In this document: piece after piece, positions 54,134 to 63,878 of the stretch | How the letters are laid out: each line of letters starts with the position of its first letter | How positions within the stretch are numbered: the first letter of the stretch is position 1 | Source: Panacagrimonas sp052389915 | GTDB taxonomy: Bacteria; Pseudomonadota; Gammaproteobacteria; Nevskiales; Nevskiaceae | DNA: 64,000 nt | Direction of reading: 5' to 3' | NCBI GenBank assembly: GCA_052389915.1 | Contig: JBQTHL010000014.1 | Location: forward strand, 319,120-383,119 | Notes under the pieces: generated by a model | Database searches by the model: none | What the model saw: the letters and a program-made list of their open reading frames with translations, nothing else | What the model was told of the DNA's origin: nothing | Translations under genes and position numbers: made by a program

Positions 54134-55149
54134 CGCTTCGCTGCGCCGAGAATGGCGTCCGCAAGCTGGTCGGAGATGCGCAGCGCCGCCGACATGACCG
54201 TACGCTCGGCGACGATCTGCGCTTCTTCCGCCGCGGCCTGGCGCGCATGCTGGACCAGGTCCGCGACCCGCTCGCCATAGTCCTTCAGGGACGAGTCGAG
54301 ATGAGTGCGCATCTCGGTGAGTTGCGAGAACACTTCGCGCTCGATGCCTTCGATACGCGACGTGACAAGACGCAAGGCTTGGTGGGTTTCGTCGAGGCCA
54401 GCGTGCAATTCGGTTCTGACGCTCGACGGAATTTCCGCAAGCTTCGCCTGCTGACTGGCGAGCTGGGCGACCGTGGCCTTGATCTCGGCAAACTGGACCA
54501 CCAAACCTTGCGACACCCGCCGCATACGCGATTCGAGCTGCTCGCGAATCGCATCGTCGGGAGAGGGCGAGAGCGCCGTCGCAGGGATGCTGTCCGCCAA
54601 CACGACCGATGTGGGGGGCGACACGGGTGGAGTGAGTGCAGGCTGCGCGACCGGTACGATCGGCGCCAGTGAAGGAGAAACCCGCGCCGCACGCGTGCCC
54701 AGCGGCGAGCCATACTGAGCGCCCGGCCCGAGCGTCGGGTTCGGCGATACGAACGGAACCTCCAGATCGGGGCGTCGGCCGTCGCGCTCCAACTCGTCGA
54801 GTATTCGACGCAGTTGCTCCGGCGCCGGCGGCTTGGGCAGGACCGCGCTCGCGCCGGCAGATCGAGCCTGCGATTCGAAGTCCGCGGTCTGGTCGCCCAC
54901 GCACAGCACCACCGCAACGCCCGCGGTCGGTGCGTTCTGGCGCAGTTCGCGCAGAGCGCCGAATCCTTCGACACCAGGCATCGGGTGATCGAGGAAAATC
55001 ACACCGGGCCGCTTCGATTCCAGGTAACGCCGGGCCTCGTCCAGCGTCTCGACCGTCTCCACCCGGTAGCGATGACCTTCCAGATAACGCCGTAAAACAA
55101 AGCGTTCGGACTTGGAATCGTCAATCACCAACGCGCTTCTTCCCATCAT
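54130..55149 (-). CDS. Response-regulator receiver protein with coiled-coil C-terminus
   Basis: 339 residues. REC domain 1-120 with Asp10/Asp11, phospho-acceptor Asp54 in IFLDHPMPG and Lys in LPKPPAPEQ. A Pro/Ser/Thr-rich linker (about 135-215) leads to a helical coiled coil (VQFAEIKATVAQLASQQAKL, HLDSSLKDYGERVADL). No DNA-binding or enzymatic output domain. The start may be either of two adjacent ATGs (55149 or 55146). Its TAG lies within the MITE end. Divergent from dusB. Confidence 0.8.
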   Translation of the reverse strand: MMGRSALVIDDSKSERFVLRRYLEGHRYRVETVETLDEARRYLESKRPGVIFLDHPMPGVEGFGALRELRQNAPTAGVAVVLCVGDQTADFESQARSAGASAVLPKPPAPEQLRRILDELERDGRRPDLEVPFVSPNPTLGPGAQYGSPLGTRAARVSPSLAPIVPVAQPALTPPVSPPTSVVLADSIPATALSPSPDDAIREQLESRMRRVSQGLVVQFAEIKATVAQLASQQAKLAEIPSSVRTELHAGLDETHQALRLVTSRIEGIEREVFSQLTEMRTHLDSSLKDYGERVADLVQHARQAAAEEAQIVAERTVMSAALRISDQLADAILGAAKR

Positions 55150-55252
55150 GATGGTATGTCTGATCGAGTGCTGCCTGAGCGGCAATCTAACACCCGCATC
55201 GGGGCATGAGAAATGCGCAAGTGCCGCTGGACGAGTGCTCTTGCGCGACAAT

Positions 55253-56254
55253 ATGCAGATGAAAGTCGGCGACCACACAATCGACCCGCCCTTGGTGCTC
55301 GCACCCATGGCCGGAGTGACGGATCGAGCGTTCCGTGGCCTATGCCGCCGGCTCGGCGCCGGCTTGGCCGTGTCCGAAATGACGGCCTCCGATCCCACAT
55401 TGTGGAACACCGAGAAATCCCGCTTGCGCCGCGAACACGACGCCGAAGCCGCACCCATCTCGGTGCAGATCGCCGGCTACGACCCGCAGGCAATGGCGCT
55501 GGCTGCGCGCTTCAACGTGGACCATGGCGCGCAGATCATCGACATCAACATGGGCTGCCCTGCCAAGAAGGTGTGCCGGGTGGACGCAGGGTCGGCCTTA
55601 ATGCGCGATGAAGCGCTGGTCGAGCGGATTCTCGTTGCGGTGGTCGAGGCGGTATCGGTACCGGTCACGCTCAAGATGCGAACCGGTTGGGCGCACGGCC
55701 AACGCAATGCCGTCAACATCGCGCGTATCGCGGAAGCCTCGGGCATCCAGGCCCTCGCCGTGCACGGACGCACGCGCGACGACCAGTACGCGGGCGCAGC
55801 GGAATACGAAACCACCGCGGCCGTGAAACGGGCGGTGCGCATTCCCGTGATTGCGAACGGCGATATCGATAGCGGACCCAAGGCGCTCGCGGTCTTGCAG
55901 AACACCGGCGCCGATGCGCTGATGATCGGTCGCTCGGCGCAGGGTCATCCGTGGATCTTTCGCGAGATCGCGCACTACCTGCGCACGGGAACCGAGCTTG
56001 CGGCACCTGCAATTGTGGAAGTACGAGCCACGCTGCTGGAACATCTGCAAGCGCTCTATGCCTTGTACGGAGAAGCACGCGGAGCAAGGGTCGCGCGCAA
56101 GCACATCCAGTGGTATTGCAAGAGCCATCCCGGTTCCGAGCCATTTTGGCTGGCGATCAATCGGCTCGACTGCGCCCGTCGGCAATACGAAATGGTCGGG
56201 AATTTTTTTGCTGCTTCCGACGATCCCGAAAATCGGCTCCGTCTCGCTGCATAA
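55253..56254 (+). CDS. dusB: tRNA-dihydrouridine synthase B
   Basis: 333 residues. FMN enzyme reducing uridine in tRNA D-loops. Motifs: LAPMAGVTDRAFRGL at the start, catalytic Cys102 in INMGCPAKKVC, KMRTGW, VHGRTRDDQYAG, and the GRSAQGHPWIF segment. The C-terminal helical RNA-binding domain follows. Length and AKKVC favour DusB. ATG at 55253 or 55259 are alternatives; the longer frame from 55112 overlaps the receiver gene. The usual fis neighbour is not found. Confidence 0.93.
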   Translation: MQMKVGDHTIDPPLVLAPMAGVTDRAFRGLCRRLGAGLAVSEMTASDPTLWNTEKSRLRREHDAEAAPISVQIAGYDPQAMALAARFNVDHGAQIIDINMGCPAKKVCRVDAGSALMRDEALVERILVAVVEAVSVPVTLKMRTGWAHGQRNAVNIARIAEASGIQALAVHGRTRDDQYAGAAEYETTAAVKRAVRIPVIANGDIDSGPKALAVLQNTGADALMIGRSAQGHPWIFREIAHYLRTGTELAAPAIVEVRATLLEHLQALYALYGEARGARVARKHIQWYCKSHPGSEPFWLAINRLDCARRQYEMVGNFFAASDDPENRLRLAA

Positions 56255-56286
56255 GGCCTGGAAGCGGGTGCTGCCGATCGGCAGGC

Positions 56287-56317
56287 AAAAAAAAGCGCGG
56301 CGGAGATTCCGCCGCGC
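56287..56317 (-). terminator. Terminator of the histone-like gene
   Basis: A perfect 10-bp stem GCGCGGCGGA/TCCGCCGCGC with a 3-nt loop (56295-56317) followed on the minus strand by eight T. It lies 20 bp past the stop of the histone-like gene. Confidence 0.93.
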
Positions 56318-56336
56318 GAGCGATCGGACGAGCCGA

Positions 56337-56450
56337 TTACTTCTTCTTTGCGACAGCTTTCTTCACAGCTTTCTTCGCAACAACTTTCTTTGCAGCAACT
56401 TTCTTCGCGGGTGCCTTCTTGGCAACCGGCTTCTTCTTGGCTACGGCCAT
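56337..56450 (-). CDS. Small histone-H1-like Lys/Ala protein
   Basis: 37 residues: MAVAKKKPVA followed by repeats of the type AxKKxxAKK, ending AVAKKK. About 45 percent Lys and about 25 percent Ala; no acidic residues. Resembles the Lys-rich tails of bacterial histone-H1-like or HU-like proteins that bind DNA by charge. GGAGG lies 6 nt before the ATG, an own promoter is upstream and a strong terminator follows, so this is a real, separately transcribed gene. It is shorter than known H1-like proteins. Role inferred from charge only. Confidence 0.82.
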   Translation of the reverse strand: MAVAKKKPVAKKAPAKKVAAKKVVAKKAVKKAVAKKK

Positions 56451-56540
56451 GACAGCCTCCTTGCAGTGAGTAAAAGCGATCGGGTCCGACGACGCCTACC
56501 GTCGGCGGCAGACCAACCACGGTCTATAGTGTCTTGACCT

Positions 56541-56567
56541 ATTTTAAAACACAAGATGTTGTGTCAA
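56541..56567 (-). promoter_or_regulatory. Promoter with embedded palindrome for the histone-like gene
   Basis: On the minus strand: -35 TTGACA (56562-56567), 15-nt spacer, -10 TAAAAT (56541-56546). The palindrome ACACAAGATGTTGTGT (56549-56564) overlaps the -35 and spacer, the position of a repressor site. The spacer is short, so the exact -10 is not certain. Confidence 0.55.
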
Positions 56568-56670
56568 GGGGCTTGACGAAAAAAATCACCGTCTGTCGGA
56601 AAGTTGCGCGAAGTGCCCTCGCAAAATCTTCGCGCAACAATTTTTTGCGGGCGAACGACATCGAACCGAA

Positions 56671-57447
56671 TCAGAACCGAGCGCGACTGCTTTGCATGAA
56701 TCGGTGAAAAGTTTTTCCGGACCACAGGCGCGCAAGACTCGCGCAGTGCCAGAAAAAATGTCGCGGTCGCCGCAGCGTCTGGCGACGCGCGGGATGCGTG
56801 ACATAGGCCGCGGGCACAACCTGAACCGCGAGCGATTCGTTCCATGCGCGCAGACATAGATCGACGTCTTCGCAGTACATGAAGAAACGCTCGTCGAATC
56901 CGGAAAGACGCCGATGTGTTTCGCGTCGCATGGCCATGAACAGACCGGCGATCCAATCGACGTCGAGCGCTCGATCTAGCGATGCGCCATATGAACGAGG
57001 CTCGCCGATTCCTTTGCGTCGAACCAGTCGCGAGAACGTCGGAGCGCGACGCGCGTGATCGGCGGTCTCGCCGCGCTCGTCCAGCACGCGCGTCGCAACG
57101 ATTCCAACGCCGGATTTGTCGAGTGCCGCGGCCAGTTCCGGAAACGGGTCGCCGTGCAGTTTCAGATCGGGATCGAGCACCGCAAGGTAACGACCCTGTG
57201 CGTACGAAAAAGCGGCATTGTGATTGGCCCCAAAACCGTGGGCGCGAGCATTCCGGATAATTCGCAACGGCCCCTTCCAATCCCGATCGAGACCGGCAAC
57301 CGACTCGGGCTGGTTGAGCGTCACGATGATCTCGTGCCGCGCCTGGTCCAGAAACCGATGACAGTCGCTCAGCAGATTCTTGATGGCAGCGATATGCCCA
57401 TGGCTGACCACGGACAAGGTCCAGACCGGCGGTGGAGTGAGCGGCAT
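56671..57447 (-). CDS. GT2-family glycosyltransferase (rhamnosyltransferase-like)
   Basis: 258 residues from ATG at 57447; a TTG at 57471 is an alternative start. GT-A fold with SVVSHGH at the start, GFGANHNAAFSYAQGRYLAVLDPDL where DPD binds the metal-sugar nucleotide, and FMYCEDVDLCLRAW near the end. Similar to WbbL-type rhamnosyltransferases of cell-surface polysaccharides. No polysaccharide cluster surrounds it. Divergent from rpoH. Confidence 0.85.
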   Translation of the reverse strand: MPLTPPPVWTLSVVSHGHIAAIKNLLSDCHRFLDQARHEIIVTLNQPESVAGLDRDWKGPLRIIRNARAHGFGANHNAAFSYAQGRYLAVLDPDLKLHGDPFPELAAALDKSGVGIVATRVLDERGETADHARRAPTFSRLVRRKGIGEPRSYGASLDRALDVDWIAGLFMAMRRETHRRLSGFDERFFMYCEDVDLCLRAWNESLAVQVVPAAYVTHPARRQTLRRPRHFFWHCASLARLWSGKTFHRFMQSSRARF

Positions 57448-57607
57448 TTTCGCCGGAGGAAAGTGGGTCAAGACCCATGATTATAGAAACAGCAAGCCAA
57501 TTCTCACGCCTCGTCACGACGTTCACGGCAACGCGAGGGGCCCGCCTTCCAAGCGTATGAATCATCGATATATTTTTCCCGCTCCTGCAACGGAACTTGG
57601 ACGGTCT

Positions 57608-57634
57608 TTAGCACTCCAATCCGCCGAGTGCTAC
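57608..57634 (+). promoter_or_regulatory. CIRCE element (HrcA operator) upstream of rpoH
   Basis: TTAGCACTC (57608-57616), a 9-nt spacer, then GAGTGCTAC (57626-57634). The CIRCE consensus is TTAGCACTC-N9-GAGTGCTAA, so 17 of 18 arm positions match with the exact spacing. It lies 32 bp before the rpoH ATG, in the promoter-leader region. HrcA, not in this window, would repress rpoH here and be released on heat shock. Confidence 0.9.
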
Positions 57635-57666
57635 GATTTGGCGCTTAATTCACTTGGGAGGTTCTG

Positions 57667-58536
<870 letters not shown>

Positions 58537-58554
58537 CCGAAGATTCGACGGGAC

Positions 58555-58581
58555 AAAAAGCCCGGCACTGCCGGGCTTTTT
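58555..58581. terminator. Bidirectional terminator after rpoH
   Basis: AAAAAGCCCGGC, loop ACT, GCCGGGCTTTTT. It works on both strands and separates rpoH from the convergent FixJ-type gene. Confidence 0.93.
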
Positions 58582-58606
58582 CGTTGAAAGCGGCGATAGG
58601 AAAAAT

Positions 58607-59248
58607 CTAGGAACCGCTGCGAAACGCCAACACCACCTGCATCAGTTCCGCAAAGCTCGCCACGCCCATCTTGCGCATCAGGCGCGCACGGTGCGCTTCC
58701 ACCGTCTTGTAGCTGATGCCCAGCGCGCGGCCGATCACCTTGTTGCTCTGTCCCTGGATGACGAGGTCCAGAATCTCGCGCTCGCGTCCGCTCAAGCCAT
58801 CGATGCGCGTCGCCGTGTCGCCCTGCTGCTTGCGCAGGCTGCGGTTCTTGCTGTCGAGTTCCAGCGCCTGTCGCACGCGCTCCAGGAATTGCTGGTTGTT
58901 GTAGGGCTTCTGGAGAAAATCCAGAGCGCCGCCTTTCATGGTGCGCACCGCCAACGGCACGTCGCCGTGCGCGGACAGGAAAATGATCGGCATCGACACG
59001 CGCAGTTGGGTGAGTCGGTCCATCAACTCCGGCCCGCTCATGCCGGGCATGCGCACGTCCAGCACCATGCAGCCGGGGCGGTCCGTCACCACCTTGGCGA
59101 GAAAGGACTCCGCAGAATCGAAAGTCTCCACCTTGAGGCGAATCGACTCCAGCAGCCATTGCAGGGACGTGCGCACGGACGCCTCGTCATCGACCACGAA
59201 CACCGTGGGTTCTTCCTCGCGTTTCGGGGTGACACGTTCCTGAAGCAT
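58607..59248 (-). CDS. FixJ/NarL-type response regulator
   Basis: 213 residues. REC domain with VFVVDDEASVR, phospho-acceptor Asp64 in CMVLDVRMPGMSG and Lys in LQKPYNN; C-terminal LuxR-type helix-turn-helix (LSGREREILDLVIQGQSNKVIG, ISYKTVEAHRARLMRKMG). The ATG overlaps the kinase stop (ATGA). Cognate partner is the adjacent histidine kinase. Targets unknown. Confidence 0.93.
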   Translation of the reverse strand: MLQERVTPKREEEPTVFVVDDEASVRTSLQWLLESIRLKVETFDSAESFLAKVVTDRPGCMVLDVRMPGMSGPELMDRLTQLRVSMPIIFLSAHGDVPLAVRTMKGGALDFLQKPYNNQQFLERVRQALELDSKNRSLRKQQGDTATRIDGLSGREREILDLVIQGQSNKVIGRALGISYKTVEAHRARLMRKMGVASFAELMQVVLAFRSGS

Positions 59249-60897
59249 CAGCGCTCTCTTATGGGTAAGGTGAAGGCGAACAAGGCTCCGCCGTGCACGT
59301 TGCGGTTGACCGTCAAACGCCCGCCGTGGGATTCGACGATAGAGCGGCATACCGCCAGCCCCAGGCCGATGCCCTTGGGCTTGGTGGTGTAGAACGGATT
59401 GAAGATCTGCGTGAGCTTGGTCTTGCTGACGCCGGGCCCGCGGTCGGACAGGGAGACCTGCACCGCCTCGCCGCGCCGACAGGTCGCGATATCGATGATG
59501 CGGCCTTCCGGCCGCAGTTCGCTCATCGCTTCGAACGCGTTCTTCAGCAGATTGATCATCACCTGCTTGATTTCCAGCGGATCGACCCACACCGACGGCA
59601 ACTCCGGCGTGAGGTCGAGTTGCAGGATGGTGCGTGACTGGCGCCGCTCGAAGTCGAGGAAGGACAGCATCTGCTCGATCAAGGTATTGATCGGCACCAG
59701 TACGGACTCGGGCTCGTGCTTGCGCACAAACTGGCGCACATGGCGCACGATGCCGCCGGCCTGTTCGGCGTGGTAGATCGCCTGCGAAAGGGCCGACTCG
59801 AACAGTTCGCGGTCGAACTCGTCGGCACCCAGGCGCAACTGGCAGCCATGCAGATAGTTCAGCGTCGCCGCCAGCGGTTGCCCCAGCTCGTGCGCCAGCG
59901 CCGCCGCCATCTCACCCATGGTGTTGAGGCGCGACACGCGTGCCAGTTCGGCCTGCTGCGTCTTCTCGCGCTCTTCCATGCGGCGGCGCTCGGTGGTCTC
60001 CGTGTACGCCACCATCGCGCCGTAACCTTTCACCGGAATCGGCGCGGCCGTCACCTGGAACCAGCGAGTGCGGCCGTTGCCGTAGCGCACGCCCAGGTCC
60101 ACGTCCGAAATCACTTTCTGCTGCTGGATGGCTCGCGTGCTGGGCAGTTCTTCCTGCTTCATCGCCTCGCCATTCAGATGAATCAGCGTGGCGTTGATCG
60201 AACTCAGCTCCATCTCGCTGGTGATGCGCGCCACGGTGGGTAGGGAACTGATGCGCGACAGCTTGCGATTGATCTCGATAACCTGGCCGGTGTCGTCCGT
60301 GATGGAAATGCCAATGGGAAAACTCTCGAACAGCGCGCGATATTTTTCCTGGCTGGCACGCAGCTCTTCCTCGGTCTGGCGGCGAATGCCCATCTCCTCA
60401 CGCAGCGCCTCGTAGGCGCGGCGCAGGTCAGCGGTGCGCTCCTGCACGCGGCTCTCCAGACGCTCGTTGACGCGTAGCAGATCTTCGGCCGCGAGCTTGC
60501 TCTCGGTGATGTCCTGGAACATCCAGATCGCTTCCTGCGCCGGATGATCGGGGTCCATCGCCTTGCCCGAGACGTGGCACCAGAACAGCTCGCCGTCCTG
60601 GCGACGCATGCGGCGCTCGTCGGTGTAACTGTCATGGGTTTGCAGGTACCCGTAGCCCACGGTGCCGATGCGGTCGTAATCCTCGCGGGTGGGATACAAG
60701 CGCATCACGTCCCTGCCGGTCAGTTCGCCAGGACCGTAGCCGAACATTTCTTCGAAGCGCCGGTTGCAGCGCACCACCACGCGCTCGCGGGTATAGCAAA
60801 TGCCCACGAAGACGTTGTCGAAAATGATCTGGAGTTCGGCCAGCGCCTCGCGCAGCGCACGCGCCGTCGAAGGTCCTGTTTCACGCGTTGCGGTCAT
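59248..60897 (-). CDS. PAS-domain sensor histidine kinase
   Basis: 549 residues, no clear membrane segments, so cytosolic. Two PAS domains (about 18-135 and 190-310) separated by a coiled coil (DLLRVNERLESRVQERTADL). HisKA with the phospho-His in ALAHELGQPLAA; ATPase motifs NLLKNAFEAM, DRGPGVS and KGIGLGLAV. GGAGGAG lies before the ATG. PAS-HK plus FixJ-type regulator resembles FixL/FixJ, but no heme-binding His motif was identified, so the signal is open. Confidence 0.92.
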   Translation of the reverse strand: MTATRETGPSTARALREALAELQIIFDNVFVGICYTRERVVVRCNRRFEEMFGYGPGELTGRDVMRLYPTREDYDRIGTVGYGYLQTHDSYTDERRMRRQDGELFWCHVSGKAMDPDHPAQEAIWMFQDITESKLAAEDLLRVNERLESRVQERTADLRRAYEALREEMGIRRQTEEELRASQEKYRALFESFPIGISITDDTGQVIEINRKLSRISSLPTVARITSEMELSSINATLIHLNGEAMKQEELPSTRAIQQQKVISDVDLGVRYGNGRTRWFQVTAAPIPVKGYGAMVAYTETTERRRMEEREKTQQAELARVSRLNTMGEMAAALAHELGQPLAATLNYLHGCQLRLGADEFDRELFESALSQAIYHAEQAGGIVRHVRQFVRKHEPESVLVPINTLIEQMLSFLDFERRQSRTILQLDLTPELPSVWVDPLEIKQVMINLLKNAFEAMSELRPEGRIIDIATCRRGEAVQVSLSDRGPGVSKTKLTQIFNPFYTTKPKGIGLGLAVCRSIVESHGGRLTVNRNVHGGALFAFTLPIRER

Positions 60898-61021
60898 TGC
60901 GCTCCTCCGCCGGGATTGGATCGTCGTCCATTACCGAGACTCTTGAATCGATATGCCGATTCTCGCCGATTCGCACCTGTACGGGAGTCACGCCGCAGCA
61001 ATGAAGGCCATTTTGCTCCCG

Positions 61022-62563
61022 CTATCGATCCGGCCCCTCGCCTTCCAGCACTTCGCGCAGGCGGGTCTTGAGAATCTTGCCGTAGTTGCTCTTCGGCAGG
61101 GCCGGCATAAAGCGATAATGCTTGGGCCGCTTGAAGCGGGCGATATGATCCAGGCACAGCGCGTCGAGTTCGGCCGCGGCGACGGTCATGCCCGGCTTGG
61201 CCGCGACGAACGCCACCACTTCTTCGCCCCATTCCGGGTGCTTGCGCCCCACCACGGACACCTCGTGCACACCGGGGTGTTGCAGCAGCACTTCCTCGAT
61301 CTCGCGCGGATAGATGTTGGAGCCCCCACTGATGATCATGTCCTTGGACCGATCCTTCAGCGTGAGAAATCCATCCGCATCGAAGCAGCCCATGTCGCCG
61401 GTGAACAGCCAGCCGTCCCGAATCGTCCTGGCGGTCGCCTCGTCGTTGCGCCAGTAGCCTTTCATCACGGTGTCGCCGCGCGCCAGAATCTCGCCGACCT
61501 CGCCCACCGGCAGATCGCGTCCTTCTTCATCGGTCACGCGCACTTCCACCAGACTCTGCGCGACGCCGACGGACGCAATCCGTTCGAGATAGCGCGGATG
61601 CTCCCTATCGGCCAGATGCGCAGACGACAGCACGGAGATGGTCATCGGCGTTTCGCCCTGGCCGTAAATCTGCACGAAGCGATCGCCCATCACGCGCAGC
61701 GCGTAACGGATGTCTTCCAGGTACATCGGGCCGCCGCCGTACAGGATCGCCTTGAATCCGGCGGGATCGGCGCCCGAATCTTCCACGTACTCTGCCAGCC
61801 GCTTGACCATGGTCGGAGCCGCGAAAGTGAAAGCGTTGCGATGCAGGCTGGCCAACGCCACGATCTCCGCCGGATCGAAACTCGGCGACCGCGCCACCAC
61901 GTGGCGCGCCCCCACGACCATGTGCGCGAAGTTGCCCATGCCCGAGGCATGCGACATCGGCGCGGCATAGATCACACAGTCGTCGTGGGTGGTCGCCAAC
62001 ACGTCCATGAAATGACAGGCCAGCGTCGTGAACAGATTGCGGTGCGTCAGCATCACGCCCTTAGGACGGCCGGTGGTGCCCGAGGTGTAGAACAGCCAGG
62101 CCAGATCGTCGGCCGCGCGGTCGGCGGCTGCGCGTGGCGCTTCGCGGTACATCGCACGAAATTCTGGCGTGCCGTGCGTCAGGCAGCGCTTCAGACTCGG
62201 CATGCCTGCCAACAGCGGCTGCACGCCAGAAGCCAGATCCTCGGTGACGAACAGAGCCGCGGCTTCCGCGTTGTCGATGATGTACTGCGCCTCGCGCGGA
62301 TGAAGCTTCGCGTTGATCGGCACCACCGCCAGGCCCGCGTACCAAGCCCCGTAAAGCAGTTCCAGATACTCCGGCACATTGGTCATGAACAACGCGACCC
62401 TATCGCCGGGCACCAGACCGGCCGCGTCGGTTAGATACCCGGCGACGCGTGCCGCGCGATCCGCCAGACCACGGTAATCGCACAGCAACTCGTCGCCGTG
62501 GTACAGCGCGGGCTTGTCGGAAAAGGTGCGAGCGGAGCGCACCAGCAACTGCGCAAGATTCAT
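61022..62563 (-). CDS. Acyl-CoA synthetase (AMP-binding family)
   Basis: 513 residues. ANL-family enzyme: FYTSGTTGRPKGVMLTH P-loop, IYGQGETPMT (A5), GWLFTGDMG, KDRSKDMIISGGSNIYPREIEE, and the C-terminal lysine in LPKSNYGKILK. Sequence type resembles long-chain or aromatic acyl-CoA ligases; substrate unknown. Preceded by AAGAG. It lies on the minus strand upstream of the kinase gene with a 124-bp gap. Confidence 0.9.
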   Translation of the reverse strand: MNLAQLLVRSARTFSDKPALYHGDELLCDYRGLADRAARVAGYLTDAAGLVPGDRVALFMTNVPEYLELLYGAWYAGLAVVPINAKLHPREAQYIIDNAEAAALFVTEDLASGVQPLLAGMPSLKRCLTHGTPEFRAMYREAPRAAADRAADDLAWLFYTSGTTGRPKGVMLTHRNLFTTLACHFMDVLATTHDDCVIYAAPMSHASGMGNFAHMVVGARHVVARSPSFDPAEIVALASLHRNAFTFAAPTMVKRLAEYVEDSGADPAGFKAILYGGGPMYLEDIRYALRVMGDRFVQIYGQGETPMTISVLSSAHLADREHPRYLERIASVGVAQSLVEVRVTDEEGRDLPVGEVGEILARGDTVMKGYWRNDEATARTIRDGWLFTGDMGCFDADGFLTLKDRSKDMIISGGSNIYPREIEEVLLQHPGVHEVSVVGRKHPEWGEEVVAFVAAKPGMTVAAAELDALCLDHIARFKRPKHYRFMPALPKSNYGKILKTRLREVLEGEGPDR

Positions 62564-62691
62564 CGCACGCTCTTGAAAGATGTTGGTGTCGGAAATCGGT
62601 TTGCAGCATCGGCGAGTGTTGCCGACAAGTCACTTAGGGTGTGCACCAGCCGCAGGTTTGCACTGAGCTTCCCCAAGCGTCGGAGAACGGC

Positions 62692-62719
62692 TTGTACAGG
62701 CAGCATCTGTCCGTATGCT
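62692..62719 (+). promoter_or_regulatory. Promoter suggesting a leaderless mRNA
   Basis: TTGTAC (62692-62697), 16-nt spacer, TATGCT (62714-62719). The transcription start expected about 7 nt later coincides with the ATG at 62727. No ribosome-binding sequence is seen before that ATG. Confidence 0.4.
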
Positions 62720-62726
62720 GTGGTCA

Positions 62727-63839
62727 ATGAGTTCATCGAACCCTACTCCCGGCAAAGCACCCGTCCGCGGTCGCGGCGTCAGTATCAATCCCCCGGCGCG
62801 TTATGTCGGCACGGCGCGCGAAGAACATCACGACGGCTGGGATCTGGGCGAAGAACCGATACGCGTACCGGAAACGGTCGTGCTGCCGGAGTCAGCGAAG
62901 TCCATCCTCACCTACAACGACTCACCCGACATCGGCTTCGACCGATCCTTGAATCCCTACCGCGGCTGCGAGCACGGCTGTATCTACTGCTACGCGCGGC
63001 CGGCCCACGCGTATGTGGATCTATCGCCGGGTCTGGATTTCGAAACCAAGCTGTTCTACAAGAAGGACGCCGCGCAACTCCTCGAAAAAGCCCTGCGCAA
63101 ACCCGGCTACGAAGCCGCGACGGTTTCGCTCGGTGCCAACACCGATCCCTATCAACCCATCGAGCGCAAGTACCGGGTCACGCGATCCCTGCTCGAAGTG
63201 CTGTCTGCGTATCGCCACCCCGTGGGCATTGTGACCAAGGGCGCGGCGCTGATCGGGCGCGATATCGATCTGCTCGCCGAGATGAGCCAGGCGCGGCTGG
63301 CGATGGTCGCCATCTCCATCACCACGCTGAAGGACGAACTCAAGCGCACGTTGGAGCCGCGCACCGCCTCGCCCGCCGCGCGCCTGCGCGTCATCCGCAA
63401 TCTGAGCGAGGCCGGTGTGCCGGTGATGGTGATGGCCTCGCCGATAATTCCCTTCATCAACGACTCGGAACTCGAATCCATTCTGGAGGCTGCACGCGAA
63501 GCCGGCGCCATTGCCGCGAGCTACATCCTCGTGCGCCTGCCGCTGGAAGTGAAAGACCTGTTCCGTCAGTGGCTGGACGACCACGCGCCGCTCAAGGCAC
63601 GGCACGTGATGAGTCTGATCCAGCAGATGCGCGGCGGCCGCGACAACGATCCGCGTTTCCGTACGCGGCACACCGGCGAGGGTCAGTTCGCCGAACTGAT
63701 CGCGCGACGCTTTCGGGTTGCGGCCAAGCGGCTCGGTTTTCCTACCGAGAAGAGCGAGCGCATCCGGCTGGACCGAACGCAGTTTCGCGTGCCGCTCAAG
63801 CCGCTGTTCGAGGAGGGGCCACAACGCGAGCTGTTTTGA
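62727..63839 (+). CDS. PA0069-family radical SAM protein
   Basis: 370 residues from ATG at 62727 (an ATG at 62715 sits inside the -10 element). The [4Fe-4S] cluster motif CxxxCxxC is in RGCEHGCIYCYARP, and LNPYRGCEHGC plus the ILTYNDSPDIGFDRSLNPY context is the PA0069/SplB-like signature. SPL-like radical SAM proteins of this family have no proven reaction. No partner gene is visible downstream. Confidence 0.9.
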   Translation: MSSSNPTPGKAPVRGRGVSINPPARYVGTAREEHHDGWDLGEEPIRVPETVVLPESAKSILTYNDSPDIGFDRSLNPYRGCEHGCIYCYARPAHAYVDLSPGLDFETKLFYKKDAAQLLEKALRKPGYEAATVSLGANTDPYQPIERKYRVTRSLLEVLSAYRHPVGIVTKGAALIGRDIDLLAEMSQARLAMVAISITTLKDELKRTLEPRTASPAARLRVIRNLSEAGVPVMVMASPIIPFINDSELESILEAAREAGAIAASYILVRLPLEVKDLFRQWLDDHAPLKARHVMSLIQQMRGGRDNDPRFRTRHTGEGQFAELIARRFRVAAKRLGFPTEKSERIRLDRTQFRVPLKPLFEEGPQRELF

Positions 63840-63878
63840 GCTGTGCGACTCCCGCTAGCGGCGTAGGGCAGGAAAGCC

